Positions 33,201 through 45,249 of a DNA stretch of 64,000 nt are shown piece by piece; within the stretch, counting starts at the first letter, position 1, and each line of letters begins with the position of its first letter. The position numbers were made by a program, and so were the translations under genes. Under the pieces are notes generated by a model. That model searched no databases and was not told where the DNA came from. It worked only from the letters and a program-made list of their open reading frames with translations. The stretch comes from Loxodes magnus. Its lineage: Eukaryota; Ciliophora; Karyorelictea; Loxodida; Loxodidae. The DNA is taken from NCBI GenBank assembly GCA_946699065.1, contig CAMPDV010000246.1, forward strand, positions 310,001 to 374,000, in the 5' to 3' direction.

Positions 33201-35760
33201 ATAAAATAAAATGAGTAGAAATAAATTAATAACTTAAAGCTTATTTTTTGGAGGTTTTAAATAATCCAAATGGAGATAGAGTTAAAAAATAAATTAGTTT
33301 CTCAATGAAATTAAAAAATAAGCTGATGTCAAGAGGAAATTTAAATAATATTTCTAAAACGTAAAATAAAAGCTAGAAAGCTATAAAAATTTAATTCTGA
33401 AGAATATTAAAATTTAAGCAAATATAAAAAGAACAGAAGTCAATCATAAAATTTACTTATTAAAAAATAAAATAAACTCTAGAATAATAACTATCGAATT
33501 TAAATAATTAATCTAATATATTAATTATCTGTTTATACCTATTCTAACATTCTATTATTTTATTTAAATAAAATAAAAGAAAATTAAAACTATATTTAAA
33601 TTTATTTAGCAAGATTTCATTTTGTTCTACATTCAAGTAATTTTAGTTTATGAAAGCTTCTTAAATTTAGAATAAATATTTTATATTTTATTTTAAAATA
33701 TTTTTAGATATTATTGTAATCAATTCTGGATTTCAGTATATTAAGAACTATATTAAAATGTGTGTAAAACATTAAAGTATATCAATAAATTTTAAATCAA
33801 AACTAACTATTTATGCATTATGTTCCTTAAATCTAATTACTTGAGAATATTCAAATATTCCGAAAAATTAATTAAAAACCAAATTTTATCAAATTTTTGT
33901 TTTCTTTGTTATAATCTACTTAATATGGCCAATTCATCATATACTTCAAGCATTTACCTTAAATAGTTGTAAAAATGTTTTACCAGTTAATTTTTGTTTC
34001 TCTTTTTCTTATTTCTAGTTTTATCAATCTACTTTTACCTTTTTTTAATTTTTCTTATTCAAATAATTTTTTAATTTTTTCTATTCTTTTAAAATAGCAT
34101 CCTTTGAGCTTTTGGAGTTACATAAACTCTTTATAATTAATTTATATATAGAAAGCATACTATTAAAGTAAATATTTTACTTTATTCTTCTACAATAAAT
34201 ATGCTTTTTCCAATAACTTACTATATTAAGAAAAATATTTATATATCTACGTAATTGTAATATCAAGATTATAGTAAGCATTTTTATATCTTATAAACCA
34301 TTTACCTAAATAGCTATCTTCTAACCCCTAATTAAACTTCTAACATCTAATGGATTTTCTTTATACTACCTTAAAATAATTAATTTCTAAGGCTTGCCAT
34401 TTAATTAGTAGGGTATTCTTTGATTTATTCTCCTAATAAAGCTATAAAATAATGCTAAAAAGCTGCTTATTTTGAAATATAATTTAAATGTATTGGCTTT
34501 ATACTTTTACTTACCTAGCTAAACAAGGCTGTAATAAATTTCTAGTTTAGTATTTAATTAAGTAATTAGTTTATTAAACTAAGTTTTAGTTACTATGATC
34601 CAAACTTTATTTAGCTAATATGATTTAAAGGAGTTATTAGAATTAAGGATTATTCATAGAAAACATTAACCAGCAAAAGATCTAAATAGCTTAATAATTA
34701 TAGAGTAAATAACTGTGATATTTTGCTTATATTGGTATAATAAAATAAGTGTAAATAGGTATATTTATAAATAATTTAATAGCTTTATAAATCTAAATTG
34801 AAAGCAATGCTATCTATTACAGTAGAATATAAATCATATGTTTTATTATCAATATCATAGAAGGAAAGAACTATTTAAGACAATAATGCCTATCAACTAG
34901 GTTGATAGATTGGAATCCGTTGGAAATTTATGATGAAAGTTAAATTGCTATTCATAGCTTGGTATAATCAGCTTATAAATTAAAATGATAAAATGTAAGC
35001 ATTTTATTTAGATAAGTCTATATATAAGTAATTTACTCATCTCAGACTTAAAACTTCTTGCACATTTAAGATATGATATCTATATAATAGTAAACTTAGA
35101 TATGATAAAAACCTAGCAAATTCCTTTTTTAGTTTCATAGACTAAATTAGTTTTAGCATCTTAATATAATTCTATACTTGTAAAGTAAAGCAAAGTTGGA
35201 TATTAACTAACTATGAAATTCAGAAATGAAAATAAAAGGATTTATCAAATACAGCATAACAATTTGCTTATATATCAGTCAATTTATTAAATAAGTAATA
35301 TTTTAATTGGAAAGAAATAGACTGAATATAATTAAACTAGCTAAAGAAGAGAGAATGTAACCAAAATAAAGAAATGAGATAAATAGTGATAACTATGATT
35401 ATAGTAAAGGACTTTTACTATTATTTACTCCTTTAATTATCTATCTTCAATATTAGATGCAACTAAAATCTCTTAAACTTTATGATTCTAAGTATTTATA
35501 GAGCTATTAAAGATTCTTAACTCGATAGATACATCTATTTCAATGATGCTAGATTATCTATAAGCTATTATCTTATGATTTTAAGGTTAAGACTAAATAA
35601 GAAATAATTTAAAATGCCTTGAAATATAATTAGAAAATAAGCGAAGCATATCTGTTATTTAAATACTTAAGAACTGAAGTAATTAGCACTAAAATTATTC
35701 AAAATTCGAATAATTAAAGTAGAGAAAGGCTAAAAAATGGAAATAGTCAATTTAAATTAG
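33201..35760. other. AT-rich stretch without recognised genes
   Basis: About 2.5 kb of AT-rich DNA; nothing supportable found on either strand. Confidence 0.5.
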
Positions 35761-36300
35761 TTTTTTCCTTTTTAGAGATAATATTTTCTATAAACAAAGG
35801 AGTCTTAAGTGTAAGTTATGCTTAAGTATATCATTTCTTATATACAACTTGTTTCTAGATTAGGATTATTAAATAAATGCTCTGGATTTAGAAACTTGAA
35901 GTATATTAATTTATCTTCTGATGATTATAAAGAATGGGAAAAAGACCAGAAGCAGAGATTTAAATATAATAAAAAGTTAAGGTAAAAGTAAAGCTTTAGA
36001 ATACATACAAATAACTAGTTAAGGAAAAAAGATTAAAAATATTTTGAGAAGAAAGTACTACAGCGCTCTTCTAATAAACTACTAAATATAAAACTAAAAC
36101 TTTTCGTTATTTTCATAAATTAAAAAGACAGATACTTCACTTATAAACTTTTATAAATATCTTATATTTTAAAATTTTAACTAAAAATTAGATTTGAAGC
36201 TACAATTTATTTAATTATCTTAGTTATAACTTCTTAAAGGTATTTTGCTATTAGTTAATATTTTATTAGCTTCTCTTTCTACTTCATCTATTAGCTTTTG
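35761..36300 (+). other. Possible short coding fragment and spacer
   Basis: Around 35.87-36.06 kb a plus-strand frame reads CSGFRNLKYINLSSDDY then KEWEKDQKQRFKYNKKL, coding-like but short and without family. The rest is AT-rich spacer upstream of the P5 ATPase. Confidence 0.25.
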
Positions 36301-36416
36301 TAGATTAATCTCTCTTATATAAATAAAAAGAATCAAATAATAGATTTTTCTAACGATTGCGTTTAGGTTTAAATGTCATTTTATTTAATCTCATAATAAG
36401 GTTTGATATAAATAAA

Positions 36417-38083
36417 ATGAGAGTGTCAGATGTTTCTAAGACATCTTCGTAAGAAATCTTGTTATAGAATTCAGTCTCTTTCTAGCAGCATAAGGATTTG
36501 GATGTGTAAGAAAGTTAAATACTTGAAATAAGATGCTTCTCTAGGAGTAAAATTAAACTTTTGCTTTACTTGCTACTTTCGCTCCTTTCAGGTGGAATTG
36601 TAAGCTTAATTTGCTACTGGAAACCTTTTTTGTCAGCTATGTTAATGCATAAAAAATGTGCTCCTGAGGATGCAGAAGTTTTATCAATAAAGAACTAAGA
36701 TGGAATTTAAGAAAATGTTAAGGTGAAGACCATTCATCTAAACTCAGAATGTACAGTTTCAAATAAATAGCTAAAAGGAGTTCTTTAAATATTCAAGTAT
36801 AGATACCTTAAGTACTATTACGATACTCAAAATAGAACTTTTCTTCCTATCTTTTATGAGTACGAACAAAAATTCTAGGAGTATAAGAATAAGTAAACTA
36901 CGAAGCCTGAATAAATATAAGATGTGAAAAAAATATTTGGAAAGTGTAAGATGGAAATCAAAGTGCCAAACATTTTTATCCTCCTGTAAAAAGAAATACT
37001 CACTCCTTTTTACCTTTTTCAATTTTTTGCTTTCATCCTGTGGATGTTTGAAGAGTATTTTCTGTATGCATTTTGCCTTCTGTTTGTTTCTTTTGTATGT
37101 TGCGCTATAAATTTGTATGAAACCAGAAGAAACCTTATTAACTTGAAGGAGATGACTTAAAAGTCTTCAAAAGTACTGATATTTAGAGACAACAATTGGC
37201 AATTATTTTCAAGTACTGAATTAGTTCCTGGCGACTTAGTTAAGATTTAAGACTAAAAAGTTCCATGTGATTTAGTTGTAAAGTAGGGATAAATCATAAT
37301 TGATGAATCAACTCTTACTGGAGAAAGTTTCCCAGTAGTCAAAGACAGCATCCCAAATACCGATCAAATTTACAAGCCAGAACAATATCGTTAGCATACA
37401 CTTTTTGAAGGAACTAGCGTTATTCAGACTAGAGGTGAAGCAGTTGGAATAGTAATAAGAACAGGATTTTCTACCATTAAAGGAAGATTAATAAGAGGAA
37501 TAATGTTCCCTAAACCAAATAACTTTACCTTTGCAAAAGACAGCTTTAAATTTGTACTCGTAATGTTTATGATATCAATAGGTGGTCTTATACTAGCAAT
37601 TGTACTTTTTTGTGATTAGGGGCTATTAACTGAAGATATTGTGATAAGCAGCTTAGATTTAATTGTTATTACGGTTCCTCCGGCACTACCTATGGCTATG
37701 ACTATTGGGACTTCATTTGCAATTACAAGATTAAAAGGTTGTCTATATCTTGTATTAGTCCTCCAAGAGTCAATGCAGCAGGGAAAGTAAGTATGTTCGT
37801 GTTTGATAAAACAGGAACTTTAACTTAGGATGGAATGGAAATTGTAGGAATAAGGCATGTGGATCAAAATCACCAACTTAGCCAGAAAATTGAGTAAGTT
37901 AGCGCTTTAAACAGCCTACTATAGGAGCTTAACCTACAAGAATAATAAATGATCAGTCAACCTAACTTGTAACTTAAATTGTTAGAAGGTTTAGCAGCTT
38001 GTCATAGTCTTAATATGATAGAAGGATTATTGATAGGAGTACTTTGGAAATTAAAATGTTTTAAGCTACAGGATGAATAAATA
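36417..38083 (+). pseudogene. P5-type (ATP13A-like) ATPase, 5' half only
   Basis: ATG 36417 opens a frame with an N-terminal hydrophobic hairpin (YLLLSLLSGGIVSLICYW, residues ~45-65), a second pair near residue 200, LVPGDLVKI, DESTLTGESFPVVKD (from residue 296), and the P5-specific PPALPMAMTIG (residue 421). One frameshift near 37740-37750 separates it from SCISPPRVNAAGK and FVFDKTGTLTQDG. Unlike the ATPase at 26 kb the phosphorylation motif is canonical. Further on, GLAACHSL and a decayed LEIKMFQATG followed by TGA match the family segment ending T-G-W, so TGA again sits on a conserved Trp. Homology then stops abruptly at about 38083, where sequence related to 0.59-1.5 kb begins; more than half of the expected ~1100 residues are missing. 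P5B pumps act in endolysosomal polyamine or cation transport; this copy cannot. Confidence 0.85.
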
Positions 38084-38904
38084 AGTATCTGAAATTTTGA
38101 AGTTTTGTATGCAGAACTAAATAGAGAAAATTTTTTAAAAGAAGATAGAAAATAGATTCGTGATAATCAGTTTAAACATGAAAAAAATTGATTAATTAAG
38201 AAAGGGGTTCTCAAATTCAACGAATAACTAAATTATTACTAGAGTCAACTGAAACTAGTTAAGAAGGAGACTTAACATTATTAAATTAAATAGGTAGAAT
38301 ATTCATTGAAAGGAACTATTTCGTTAATAGAATATTAAATTTTGATAAAAAATTTAAAGAAAAATAGAAAAATAAAAATAAGTTAAATTGAGAAAAATGT
38401 TGTCACTCAATTTATTTTATAATTGAAAAAACTTTATCTTTTATATTATTTATAATTGATAAAAAGGGTTAGTTTTTCTTTCAACTGAATTCACTATATC
38501 TGGTGAATTTTGGAAAATAATTACAGTTTAACAAGTCCTAATAATGTATCTACTGCTTACTTATTTCTTTTCTTAATGATTGAAAACTTTTGTCTGTTAT
38601 CTCTTAAGTTGGATTATTTTGGAATGACGCATTTAACTTTTAAACTAGTCTTTTAGATATTAATCCACTTAATTTCTTTAAATTTTGCTTTATTATTAAT
38701 TGCGTATTTTTGCATTAATAATCTTTACTTACACAATTCTTTTAGAAGGAATCTGCATTCTTATTAAATATTTTAATTTATGGTTCCGGTATTTTTTATA
38801 TTGTATTTGGTAATTATTTCTCTTAAGATATAAGCAGCTATTTCATAAAAGTAACTTACAGATGAACATTCCATTTTTTTAAGATTTTAACCTTTTTTAT
38901 CAGC
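38084..38904 (-). pseudogene. Fragment of decayed kinase-B module
   Basis: Matches 0.59-1.45 kb and 54.8-56.1 kb. On the minus strand, about 38.44-38.90 kb corresponds to the region C-terminal to the family-B kinase domain; on the plus strand, 38.15-38.40 kb holds the KLLLES / LNQIGRIF patch of the unrecognised neighbour. It starts exactly where the P5 ATPase stops and ends at TCAGCT near 38903, so both edges are recombination or repair junctions. Confidence 0.6.
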
Positions 38905-39331
38905 TGAGCTAGAAGAACTCCTAAAGTTAGAAAATTAACCTGAATAAATGATAATTATTGGCAAAAAGGAAATTGAAAAAGTCCCTTTAACAAGATAGAA
39001 TAAAAAGCAAAAATAATAAAGAAGATATGCTAATACTGTAAGAGTCAAAGACATATATAGAAGAATTGCTACGAGTTCAAAAAAGTCAAAGAACTGTTTT
39101 GGAGAAAACAAATTTAATAGCAGATAAGAAAAGAAAGAATTAGATATGATGTAGGGAAAATTAAACAGTTTACATACTGAAAAAGAATCTAGAACTGGAA
39201 AAATTTTTAGATAAAGCAAGAATAAACTATAATAAGAGAAGGAGGGCTCGATTGACAAGATACTCAAGTTCTAGAGTTCGTTAAAAACTAGTCCCTCAAC
39301 TTTTTAAACTTTTATTTAAGCAGTAGTCTGA
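38905..39331 (+). CDS. Hypothetical basic protein fragment
   Basis: A plus-strand frame is open from the junction at 38905 to TGA at 39329-39331 (about 142 codons, no internal TGA): ELEELLKLENQPEQ, then KDIYRRIATSSKKSKNC and QEKKELDMMQGKLNSL. It is hydrophilic and basic with a short coiled-coil-like part. The minus strand across the same DNA is also open in the standard code but purely hydrophobic, as expected of the complement of a Lys/Glu-rich frame. The start is lost at the junction. No family recognised. Confidence 0.4.
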
Positions 39332-39556
39332 CAGACACTGGAAACATTTTTATTCAATTCAATCAAACATACATAGAAGACTATAGAATATTATGTAATC
39401 ATTAAAATAAAATATTCCTTAATTAGTTAATGCAAAAAATAATTATTAATGAGATTGCTGAAATTAGACAAAATTAGTACTTTAGAAGGCTAGAAATTTA
39501 AATTGATGTTATAAATTTAACTTTTAAACTAAAAGATTTATCATTTTAAATCAAAA
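39332..39556. other. Duplicated flank of tRNA-Leu
   Basis: Matches 5.02-5.10 kb joined directly to 5.81-5.92 kb. It therefore represents the state of the tRNA-Leu module before the 5.2-5.8 kb insertion. Confidence 0.65.
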
Positions 39557-39640
39557 TGCATGCGGTGAGATTTGAACTCACGCGGGATTTCTCCCACTAG
39601 AACTTGAGTCTAGCGCCTTGGACCGCTCGGCCACACATGC
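39557..39640 (-). tRNA. tRNA-Leu (anticodon CAA)
   Basis: 84-nt class II tRNA-Leu(CAA), the same as the copy at 5923-6006, intronless, with a T run after the 3' end. Confidence 0.96.
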
Positions 39641-39919
39641 TTATTTACTCTTATTAATATCTTATTTATTTAGTAATTCATACAACCTTTAGCATACATA
39701 GTTTAATTACAACCAAGTTATATAGTTAATTCTTTAATTTTATTCAAATGAATAGTTAGACAATTTATTTTTATATTCCATTATATTTAAAGCAGATTCA
39801 TTATATAATAATTATTCTAAAACTTAATTTGTTTAAGATATATGCATAACCTAAGAAAATATTGGAATTTAAGTTTAATTTTAATGAGAATTAATTGAAA
39901 AGTTAATAAGCATCAAATT

Positions 39920-40393
39920 TTCCTTCATTCTTCTTTCTGGTATTTAACTTTACTTTATTTTTTCTTAAGTTTGGACTTTATTTTCTATTTTATTATTTTT
40001 ATTTTATTGTCAATACATTCTCTTAAGTCTGTCTATTGGTGATCGTTTCTTTATTTACTATATTTTTACTGAAAGACTAACTTTAATCTTCACAATCCTA
40101 AAAAATTATTACGGATTTAATAATGGTTTTGTAATTACTTCCGCGAAACTCTAAAGATATAATTTTCTAACTTCTCTTTCTATTTTTCAATTTCTTTTTA
40201 TATTTAAGATAAAGAGAAATCCTTTAATTCAGGTAAATCTTTTATTTACTTTCTATTTACCTAAAAATAAGTACACAAAGTAAGTTCCATTATTTTCGTT
40301 AGAAGATCTTTACTTGACAATTTATTTGTATTCCTCTTTTTTATCCCAATACTTATAAACTCAATCTAGTTTTCACAGTAATCTAGTCTATAT
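39920..40393 (-). pseudogene. Kinase-A C-terminal fragment (third copy)
   Basis: Minus-strand match to the last ~150 codons of the kinase-A genes at 9.04 and 61.78 kb, including the stretch equivalent to LEKLYLQ and the DRLDYCG region at its upstream edge. Homology stops at about 40393, just before the ATG of the next ORF. As in the other two modules it lies a few hundred bases from tRNA-Leu. The 3' end is diverged. Confidence 0.7.
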
Positions 40394-40400
40394 ATAAAAG

Positions 40401-41195
40401 ATGAAAAATTTCTTGGAAAAAAGTTCTCTTTTTAAAAAGTTTCATCTCAGCCAAACTACAATCAATAAATAATAATTTAAGAAATCAAATTATGCAATAA
40501 GAAAATTTTAAACTTTTAAGACAAGTAGAGAGCTCGAAAGAAAAATTGAATATATGATGATTAATGCAAATGGGCAAGAGACTGAAAAAGTAACTGTAAA
40601 TATCAGAATCGATTAATTAGAAAAAAATTCAACCAATTTGCAGAGCTGACGGAAGTATATTCCTCTAAAAGATATCGATGAATGATTCGATGGATGTGGA
40701 ACAACAACCGAAGATAAATTATATCGAAAAAAATAAGATGCTGATATTGCAAGAGGTCAGGACATAAAGCACGAAATTTTTGAAATTTAGACTAAAGAAA
40801 AGAGAATCATAGAACATTAATGGGAAAATAGATCAGAACTTTATTGCAATTAAGAAGGCAAATTTTATAGGAAAAATACTATAATTATAAAAAAGTTCCA
40901 TGTATCTAATATGCAGTTAATTAATTCAATGAGAAATGAATGGGAAGTAACCTATTGGAAACAATTAGAAAGAAAAAACTAAAAATAATCAGGACTTATG
41001 ACAGATATGATCTAAGCAAATTTTAAGTTAAGGCTTTTATTCATTAATAAACTTTTAATTCGCGATAAATCAAATATAGGTGAAATCACGTACAGTAAAT
41101 ACTGCATTACTAGTAATCTCATACTAGATGAAAACAAGGAGAGGGGTAGACAAGCTCCAAAGAGACAAGCCTAATTTGTCAGAGGATTCTCGCTG
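40401..41195 (+). CDS. Unknown ORF continuing into a retroposon-B tail
   Basis: ATG 40401 to TGA 41193: 265 codons. It starts MKNFLEKSSLFKKF, then a coiled-coil-like TSRELERKIEYMM, IRIDQLEKN, and LQS-TGA-RKYIPLKDIDE-TGA-FDGCGTTTED, later MRNEWEVTYWKQLERKN. Both internal TGA (40648, 40684) would be Trp. The last ~35 codons are the 5' part of a family-B repeat, so the ORF and B are one continuous unit here. That fits a retroelement ORF whose 3' UTR is B, or a chance fusion. No reverse-transcriptase motif found. It starts right where the kinase-A fragment breaks off, so its insertion probably caused that break. Confidence 0.5.
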
Positions 41196-41460
41196 ACAAT
41201 ATGAAAGTTGGACTGACGCACCTGGCAATTATTTAATTACTAATTCTTATTTGGAAATTATTCAAGAAGACTGGAACATTTCATTCAAGTCTCAAGAAAA
41301 ATTTTTAATAAGCAGATTCAACATTTAAAGAAACTAACGTTACTCATTGGAGGAATAAAATAACAAAAAGAAATATGAGAACACTTTTTTTAATACTAAA
41401 TATTAATTTGAAAGAGCTGCGTACTAACAAGGCGCCGCGCTCTATAATAATATTTATTTA
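41085..41460 (+). mobile_element. Retroposon family B, copy 3
   Basis: Contains the TACTGCATTACTAGTAATCTC block, the GATTCTCGCTGACAATATGAAAG-like block and the terminal hairpin (about 41414-41442, GAGCTGCG...CGCGCTC) followed by TATAATAATATTTATTTAT. It is more diverged than the copy at 47.2 kb. It overlaps the end of the upstream ORF. Confidence 0.7.
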
Positions 41461-42420
41461 TATTCCATTATTTATTATAAATTTTTATTCTAATTCTTTA
41501 TCTCTATTATGCCTTCCCTTAATTGGTTTCTTTTTGTTTTTCTTTAATTTTTTTGTTAGTTCTTAATTTAGTTATTTTCCTCATTCTAAATTTTTTCTAC
41601 TATTCTCCTTTTATCATTTTTATATTTTCAATCTTCTTTTTTATTATCTTTTTTAAAACTTTTATTCATCCTCAAATTCTTTATTATGTAAAATGTTTAA
41701 AAAAGGAAAAACTTTCGCAGTTTTTCATTTTAAATTTATTTTCAACTTGTGATTTATCAAAATATTTTTTAATCTTAAATCTTTCTTAACTCTAAAAATT
41801 ATAATTCATTAAGATAATTTTATAGTAAATTTTCTGTTTAATTATGACATTCATTGAGATCATTAAAATTTTGATTTAAATAATAACTATTTTATTAACT
41901 TTTATTTTGCTATCATAAAGAAAAAATAATTTACCGATATTTTTGCACCAAAAAGGATTTAACTCCTTTTTTTCTCAACTCTTTTATACTGAGAAATATA
42001 ATTATTTTCTAGATTATTATAATTCTTAAATTTTATCTTGTATTATGATATTTTATACTTTAATATTTTGTTCTTTAAATTTTCCAATTACTCTTTATTT
42101 TTAGCCTTTTTTAGCTTTTATCTTTTTAATTTTAGTTTTTTATTTTTAAATATTTTCTTGCTTAGTCTTAAAATATTATACTTTACAGTTTTAAATTTTT
42201 TTATTTATTTTTAAACAAATTTTTTCGTTTTTAATTTAAAATATTTTAATTTTTTAAAAGAGATTTTTACATTTATTTAAAGTTTGATATTTTTATAAGA
42301 GAATAAAAATTGTTTAAGCATCTTTTTAATTTTTGTCTTTTATATACTTTAAATTAATTCAAAAGTTTTTATTTTGCTTATTTTATTAGCAGTTTAAAAC
42401 ATTAGAAAAGTAATAAGTTA
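41461..42420. other. T-rich spacer
   Basis: Nearly 1 kb of strongly T-rich plus strand. Open frames here encode only Phe/Leu/Ile and are compositional. No gene recognised. Confidence 0.5.
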
Positions 42421-43260
42421 TCGAATTCAAGAATGTTGTAATCTTTAACTCCTTTTTTATTTATAGTCTATTACTAGGAAGCCTTTTTCTGATTTTCATC
42501 CTTCAATCAGTCAGATCCATAGTGAGATGCAAGCATTTACTTAGCCAACATTAATTAATGTAATATAATCTTGATATTATTCTTTCATTTTTTCGACCTT
42601 TTCTCCACCCATTTACAGAATATCTTACAATTCTATAATACTTGATTGACTGAACACAGGAATAACTTTCTTTCTATGTGTTTTCAGTGATTTAAAATCT
42701 TTTTATTTTTCTTTTTATTCCATCAATTTCTCCAAATTTATTATTTTGTTTTCCTCTGCTTATTTTATATTCATTTTTATTACAATTTTTTATTCTTTCT
42801 CTTTAAATAATTAAAAAGCTGGTGGAGGCTGAAGTTGATCGTCAAATCAACTTTCTAACTTTTTTGATAACGTCAAGCTCCTTCCTGTGGCTAATAAGAT
42901 TTTTGTTAAACTCAATCCTACAAGTTTACAAAATCTTTTTAGTTATCCACTCTTACTAGCTGCCTAAAGCCTGCCAGCCACATAGTTATGGAACTCCCTG
43001 GCTTAAGCTTATTTGATTAAGCAACAAATATTCACGTCATGTATATAAGAGAGTACCTTGTTTCATTTGGCTGGTAAGAAGTTTCCAGTCACTTGAAAGA
43101 GAAGCCTATAAAATCGATCTATCTTTTTATTGGAAATTTTTTTGTGACTATTTGTTTGCTTTAATATTGAGCAGTTTCGTCTTTTACTAATTGATTTGTT
43201 TCTATCCTTTATTTTATTCCTCCATTTAGCTTGAATATTAATTTCTAAACTCATTAGATA
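42421..43260 (-). pseudogene. Unknown ORF remnants, possibly retroelement-related
   Basis: Minus strand. From ATG near 43252 a basic frame reads MSLEINIQAKWRNKIKDRNK, then CSILKQTNSHKK, vaguely like a degraded Cys/His knuckle, and QVTGNFLPAK followed by TGA and further coding-like sequence (HDVNICCLIKQ) to about 42.83 kb. A second coding-like stretch lies at about 42.42-42.78 kb. Too decayed to assign. Confidence 0.3.
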
Positions 43261-43707
43261 TTCTTCGAGATTTTAGCAGATATCCTAGGATTTTTAATTT
43301 TCTTCTTAAAGTAACTTAAAAAAGCTTTAAATCTTCAACGTTAATCTGTTCTTAATTAATATAATTCTTATACTTTAGCTTACATGAAAGGCCTTTCTAT
43401 CTTTAAAGGAATAAATAATTTTTGCCATTTTATCTTTCTCTTACTTACCAACTTCTTCTTCATTAAATCAAAAATCCGCTTTCTTTTTTAAATATAAGAT
43501 CAAAAGCTTATTTAATTTTTACTTGCAAACCTTTTATTACAAAATATTTAAAATAGCCTTTATTATTTTATATTCTGCTATATTACCTTTTACATATCAA
43601 ATTTATTTTAAATTGAAAACATAATTTAAAGTGCTACTGTTGTTTGCTCGATAATATAAGTTTAAAAAATGCTTTTATTATATATTATAATTTTTAAAAC
43701 CACCATA
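43261..43707. other. AT-rich spacer
   Basis: Nothing recognised. Confidence 0.5.
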
Positions 43708-44055
43708 GTTCTTCGAAGGTGATCAACAAGGGACATCTTCATCAGAGGTTAGGGAATTTAAGTACCCATAATTGACACATGTCGTCCTCTGCTTTGGTGA
43801 TGTAATGAGACACAATCCTGCCATGTCCTTGGACCTCCAACAAGTAGAAAAGATACGAGTATTCTTTAATTATATCAGTATTGAACATTTTTATCAGTAC
43901 TGAATAATTATACCAGTATTGAACAAGGTTTATCAGTATCTGATAATTTTATCAGTAGCAAACATTCTTGTCAGTATGAAACATTTTTTAAAGAGCTGCG
44001 TACCAACGAGAGTGCTACGCGCTCTATAATCAAATTTATTTATTTATATTATTGT
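43708..44055 (+). mobile_element. Retroposon family A, shorter copy 2
   Basis: Same element as 2.91-3.41 kb but with only one of the two TTAAGTACCCATAAT modules, followed by the ATCAGTACTGAA array and the hairpin tail (about 43993-44025). Loss of one module fits recombination between the two internal repeats, or an older single-module form. A family-C element follows the tail directly. Confidence 0.75.
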
Positions 44056-44060
44056 ATATT

Positions 44061-44395
44061 TTAAATAGGGAAAGAGCGATCCTCCAACTGAGACAAACTT
44101 AACTCAAGTATCAGGAAGTATTTCAGGAGTGACGAACCGAGCAAGAATCTTGGCAGGAGTCAAGCAGAAAAGAACTGAGGCGTTGAGTAACGGTTGATGA
44201 AAGATGCCAGATGATTAGATATCTTGGAGCATCAGTCCACCATGCAACAATATAAGACTGAATTTCCAAAGGAGTGAAACATTGGAGGAAACTTCCAATG
44301 AGAAATTTTTACTTACTTTAAATAAAACTTAATTTAAAGAGCTGCGCTCCATAGAGAATGCTACTCGCTCTATAATCCAATTTAATTATTCACTT
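44061..44395 (+). mobile_element. Retroposon family C, copy 2
   Basis: Starts TTTAAATAGGGAAAGAGCG immediately after the TTTATTTAT tail of A and ends in its own hairpin (about 44339-44370) and TATAATCCAATTTAATT. Homologous to the inverted copy at 16.7-17.0 kb and to 47.6-47.9 kb, with shared blocks such as CAAGCAGAAAAG-like and GATGAAAGATGCCAGAT. Non-coding. Confidence 0.7.
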
Positions 44396-44556
44396 TCTCA
44401 TTTCTCCTACTTATATTTCGCCAGTTCTAGTCCGAAAAATTAAATTATTTATAGTTTAATTTGCTTTAAATAAGAAAACACTAGATTTAATAAATCCTCC
44501 CTATATAATAAAGATTAGATAAAAGGTAACTTAATAAATCAGTTTAAGATTCAAGC

Positions 44557-45249
44557 ATGGAAGTAAATAAACCCCTTCAGTAAGTAATAAAGGAGTTATT
44601 AATGGATCTCTAAATATAAAAAAAGGGATTTTTATTTGACTCTCAAAAAACTAATTTAGAAACTTAAAGAGTAAAGAAGCGAAAAAAATGGAGAAAAACT
44701 ATAGAAAAAAGAGGAGTTAAGTTCTTTATCTGAAGGTAAAATTATGGTCAGATCTGTAAAATAAGACAACCTAAAAACGAAGCTTATAAAAAACTTTTAA
44801 CTTTATTAGAATTAACGTAAAAAATAATCTTAAAATAAGCAGAATAACTAACAAAAAGAGAATAAATACGGAAACTAATGAATAATTTAGAGGATCAGAA
44901 CAATAAATTAATGATATTTAGAAGAAAATTTATCCAAATCAATTCAATAATAAGGAAAATTTTGAAAGTAGTCGCAATAAAATTTAAAATAACATGAAAA
45001 TGCAAACAGAAAAAACTGGTACACTTAAAGGTAGAATGAAATCCAGAAAAAGAATAGATTGATATGTACTTTATTTAAAGATTAGAAAAATAGAAGGTAA
45101 ATTATCTAAAAAATAAAATAAAAAAATTTACTGACGTCGCAAATCAAAATACCATTTATTGACAATTTCGTATAATGAAGGAAAATATACGAAAAAAGAG
45201 AACATGGAGATAATTTAATAAACTAAAGATAAGGCAAACTGGGATTTGA
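44557..45249 (+). CDS. Unknown coiled-coil ORF with in-frame TGA
   Basis: ATG 44557; first ~55 codons MEVNKPLQQVIKELLMD then a very basic patch (RVKKRKKWRKTIEKRG). A long coiled coil follows (KKLLTLLELTQKIILKQ; REQIRKLMNNLEDQNNK). TGA occurs at FI-TGA-RQN, KIT-TGA-KCK, VE-TGA-NPEKE and IY-TGA-QFRI before a likely terminal TGA at 45247. A basic region, coiled coil and small size are typical of a retroelement ORF1-type RNA-binding protein, but no zinc knuckle is visible. The number of internal TGA is high; if some are real stops this is a remnant. Confidence 0.45.

Noticed and set aside
36771-37022. Minus-strand frame of 83 codons
   Set aside because: Antisense to the P5 ATPase coding sequence.
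38935-39267. Hydrophobic 110-codon minus-strand frame
   Set aside because: Complement of a Lys/Glu/Gln-rich plus-strand frame that fits the genome's code better.
41375-41789. Hydrophobic frames rich in Phe/Leu/Ile
   Set aside because: Product of a T-rich tract and of retroposon B's tail; no membrane-protein pattern beyond composition.
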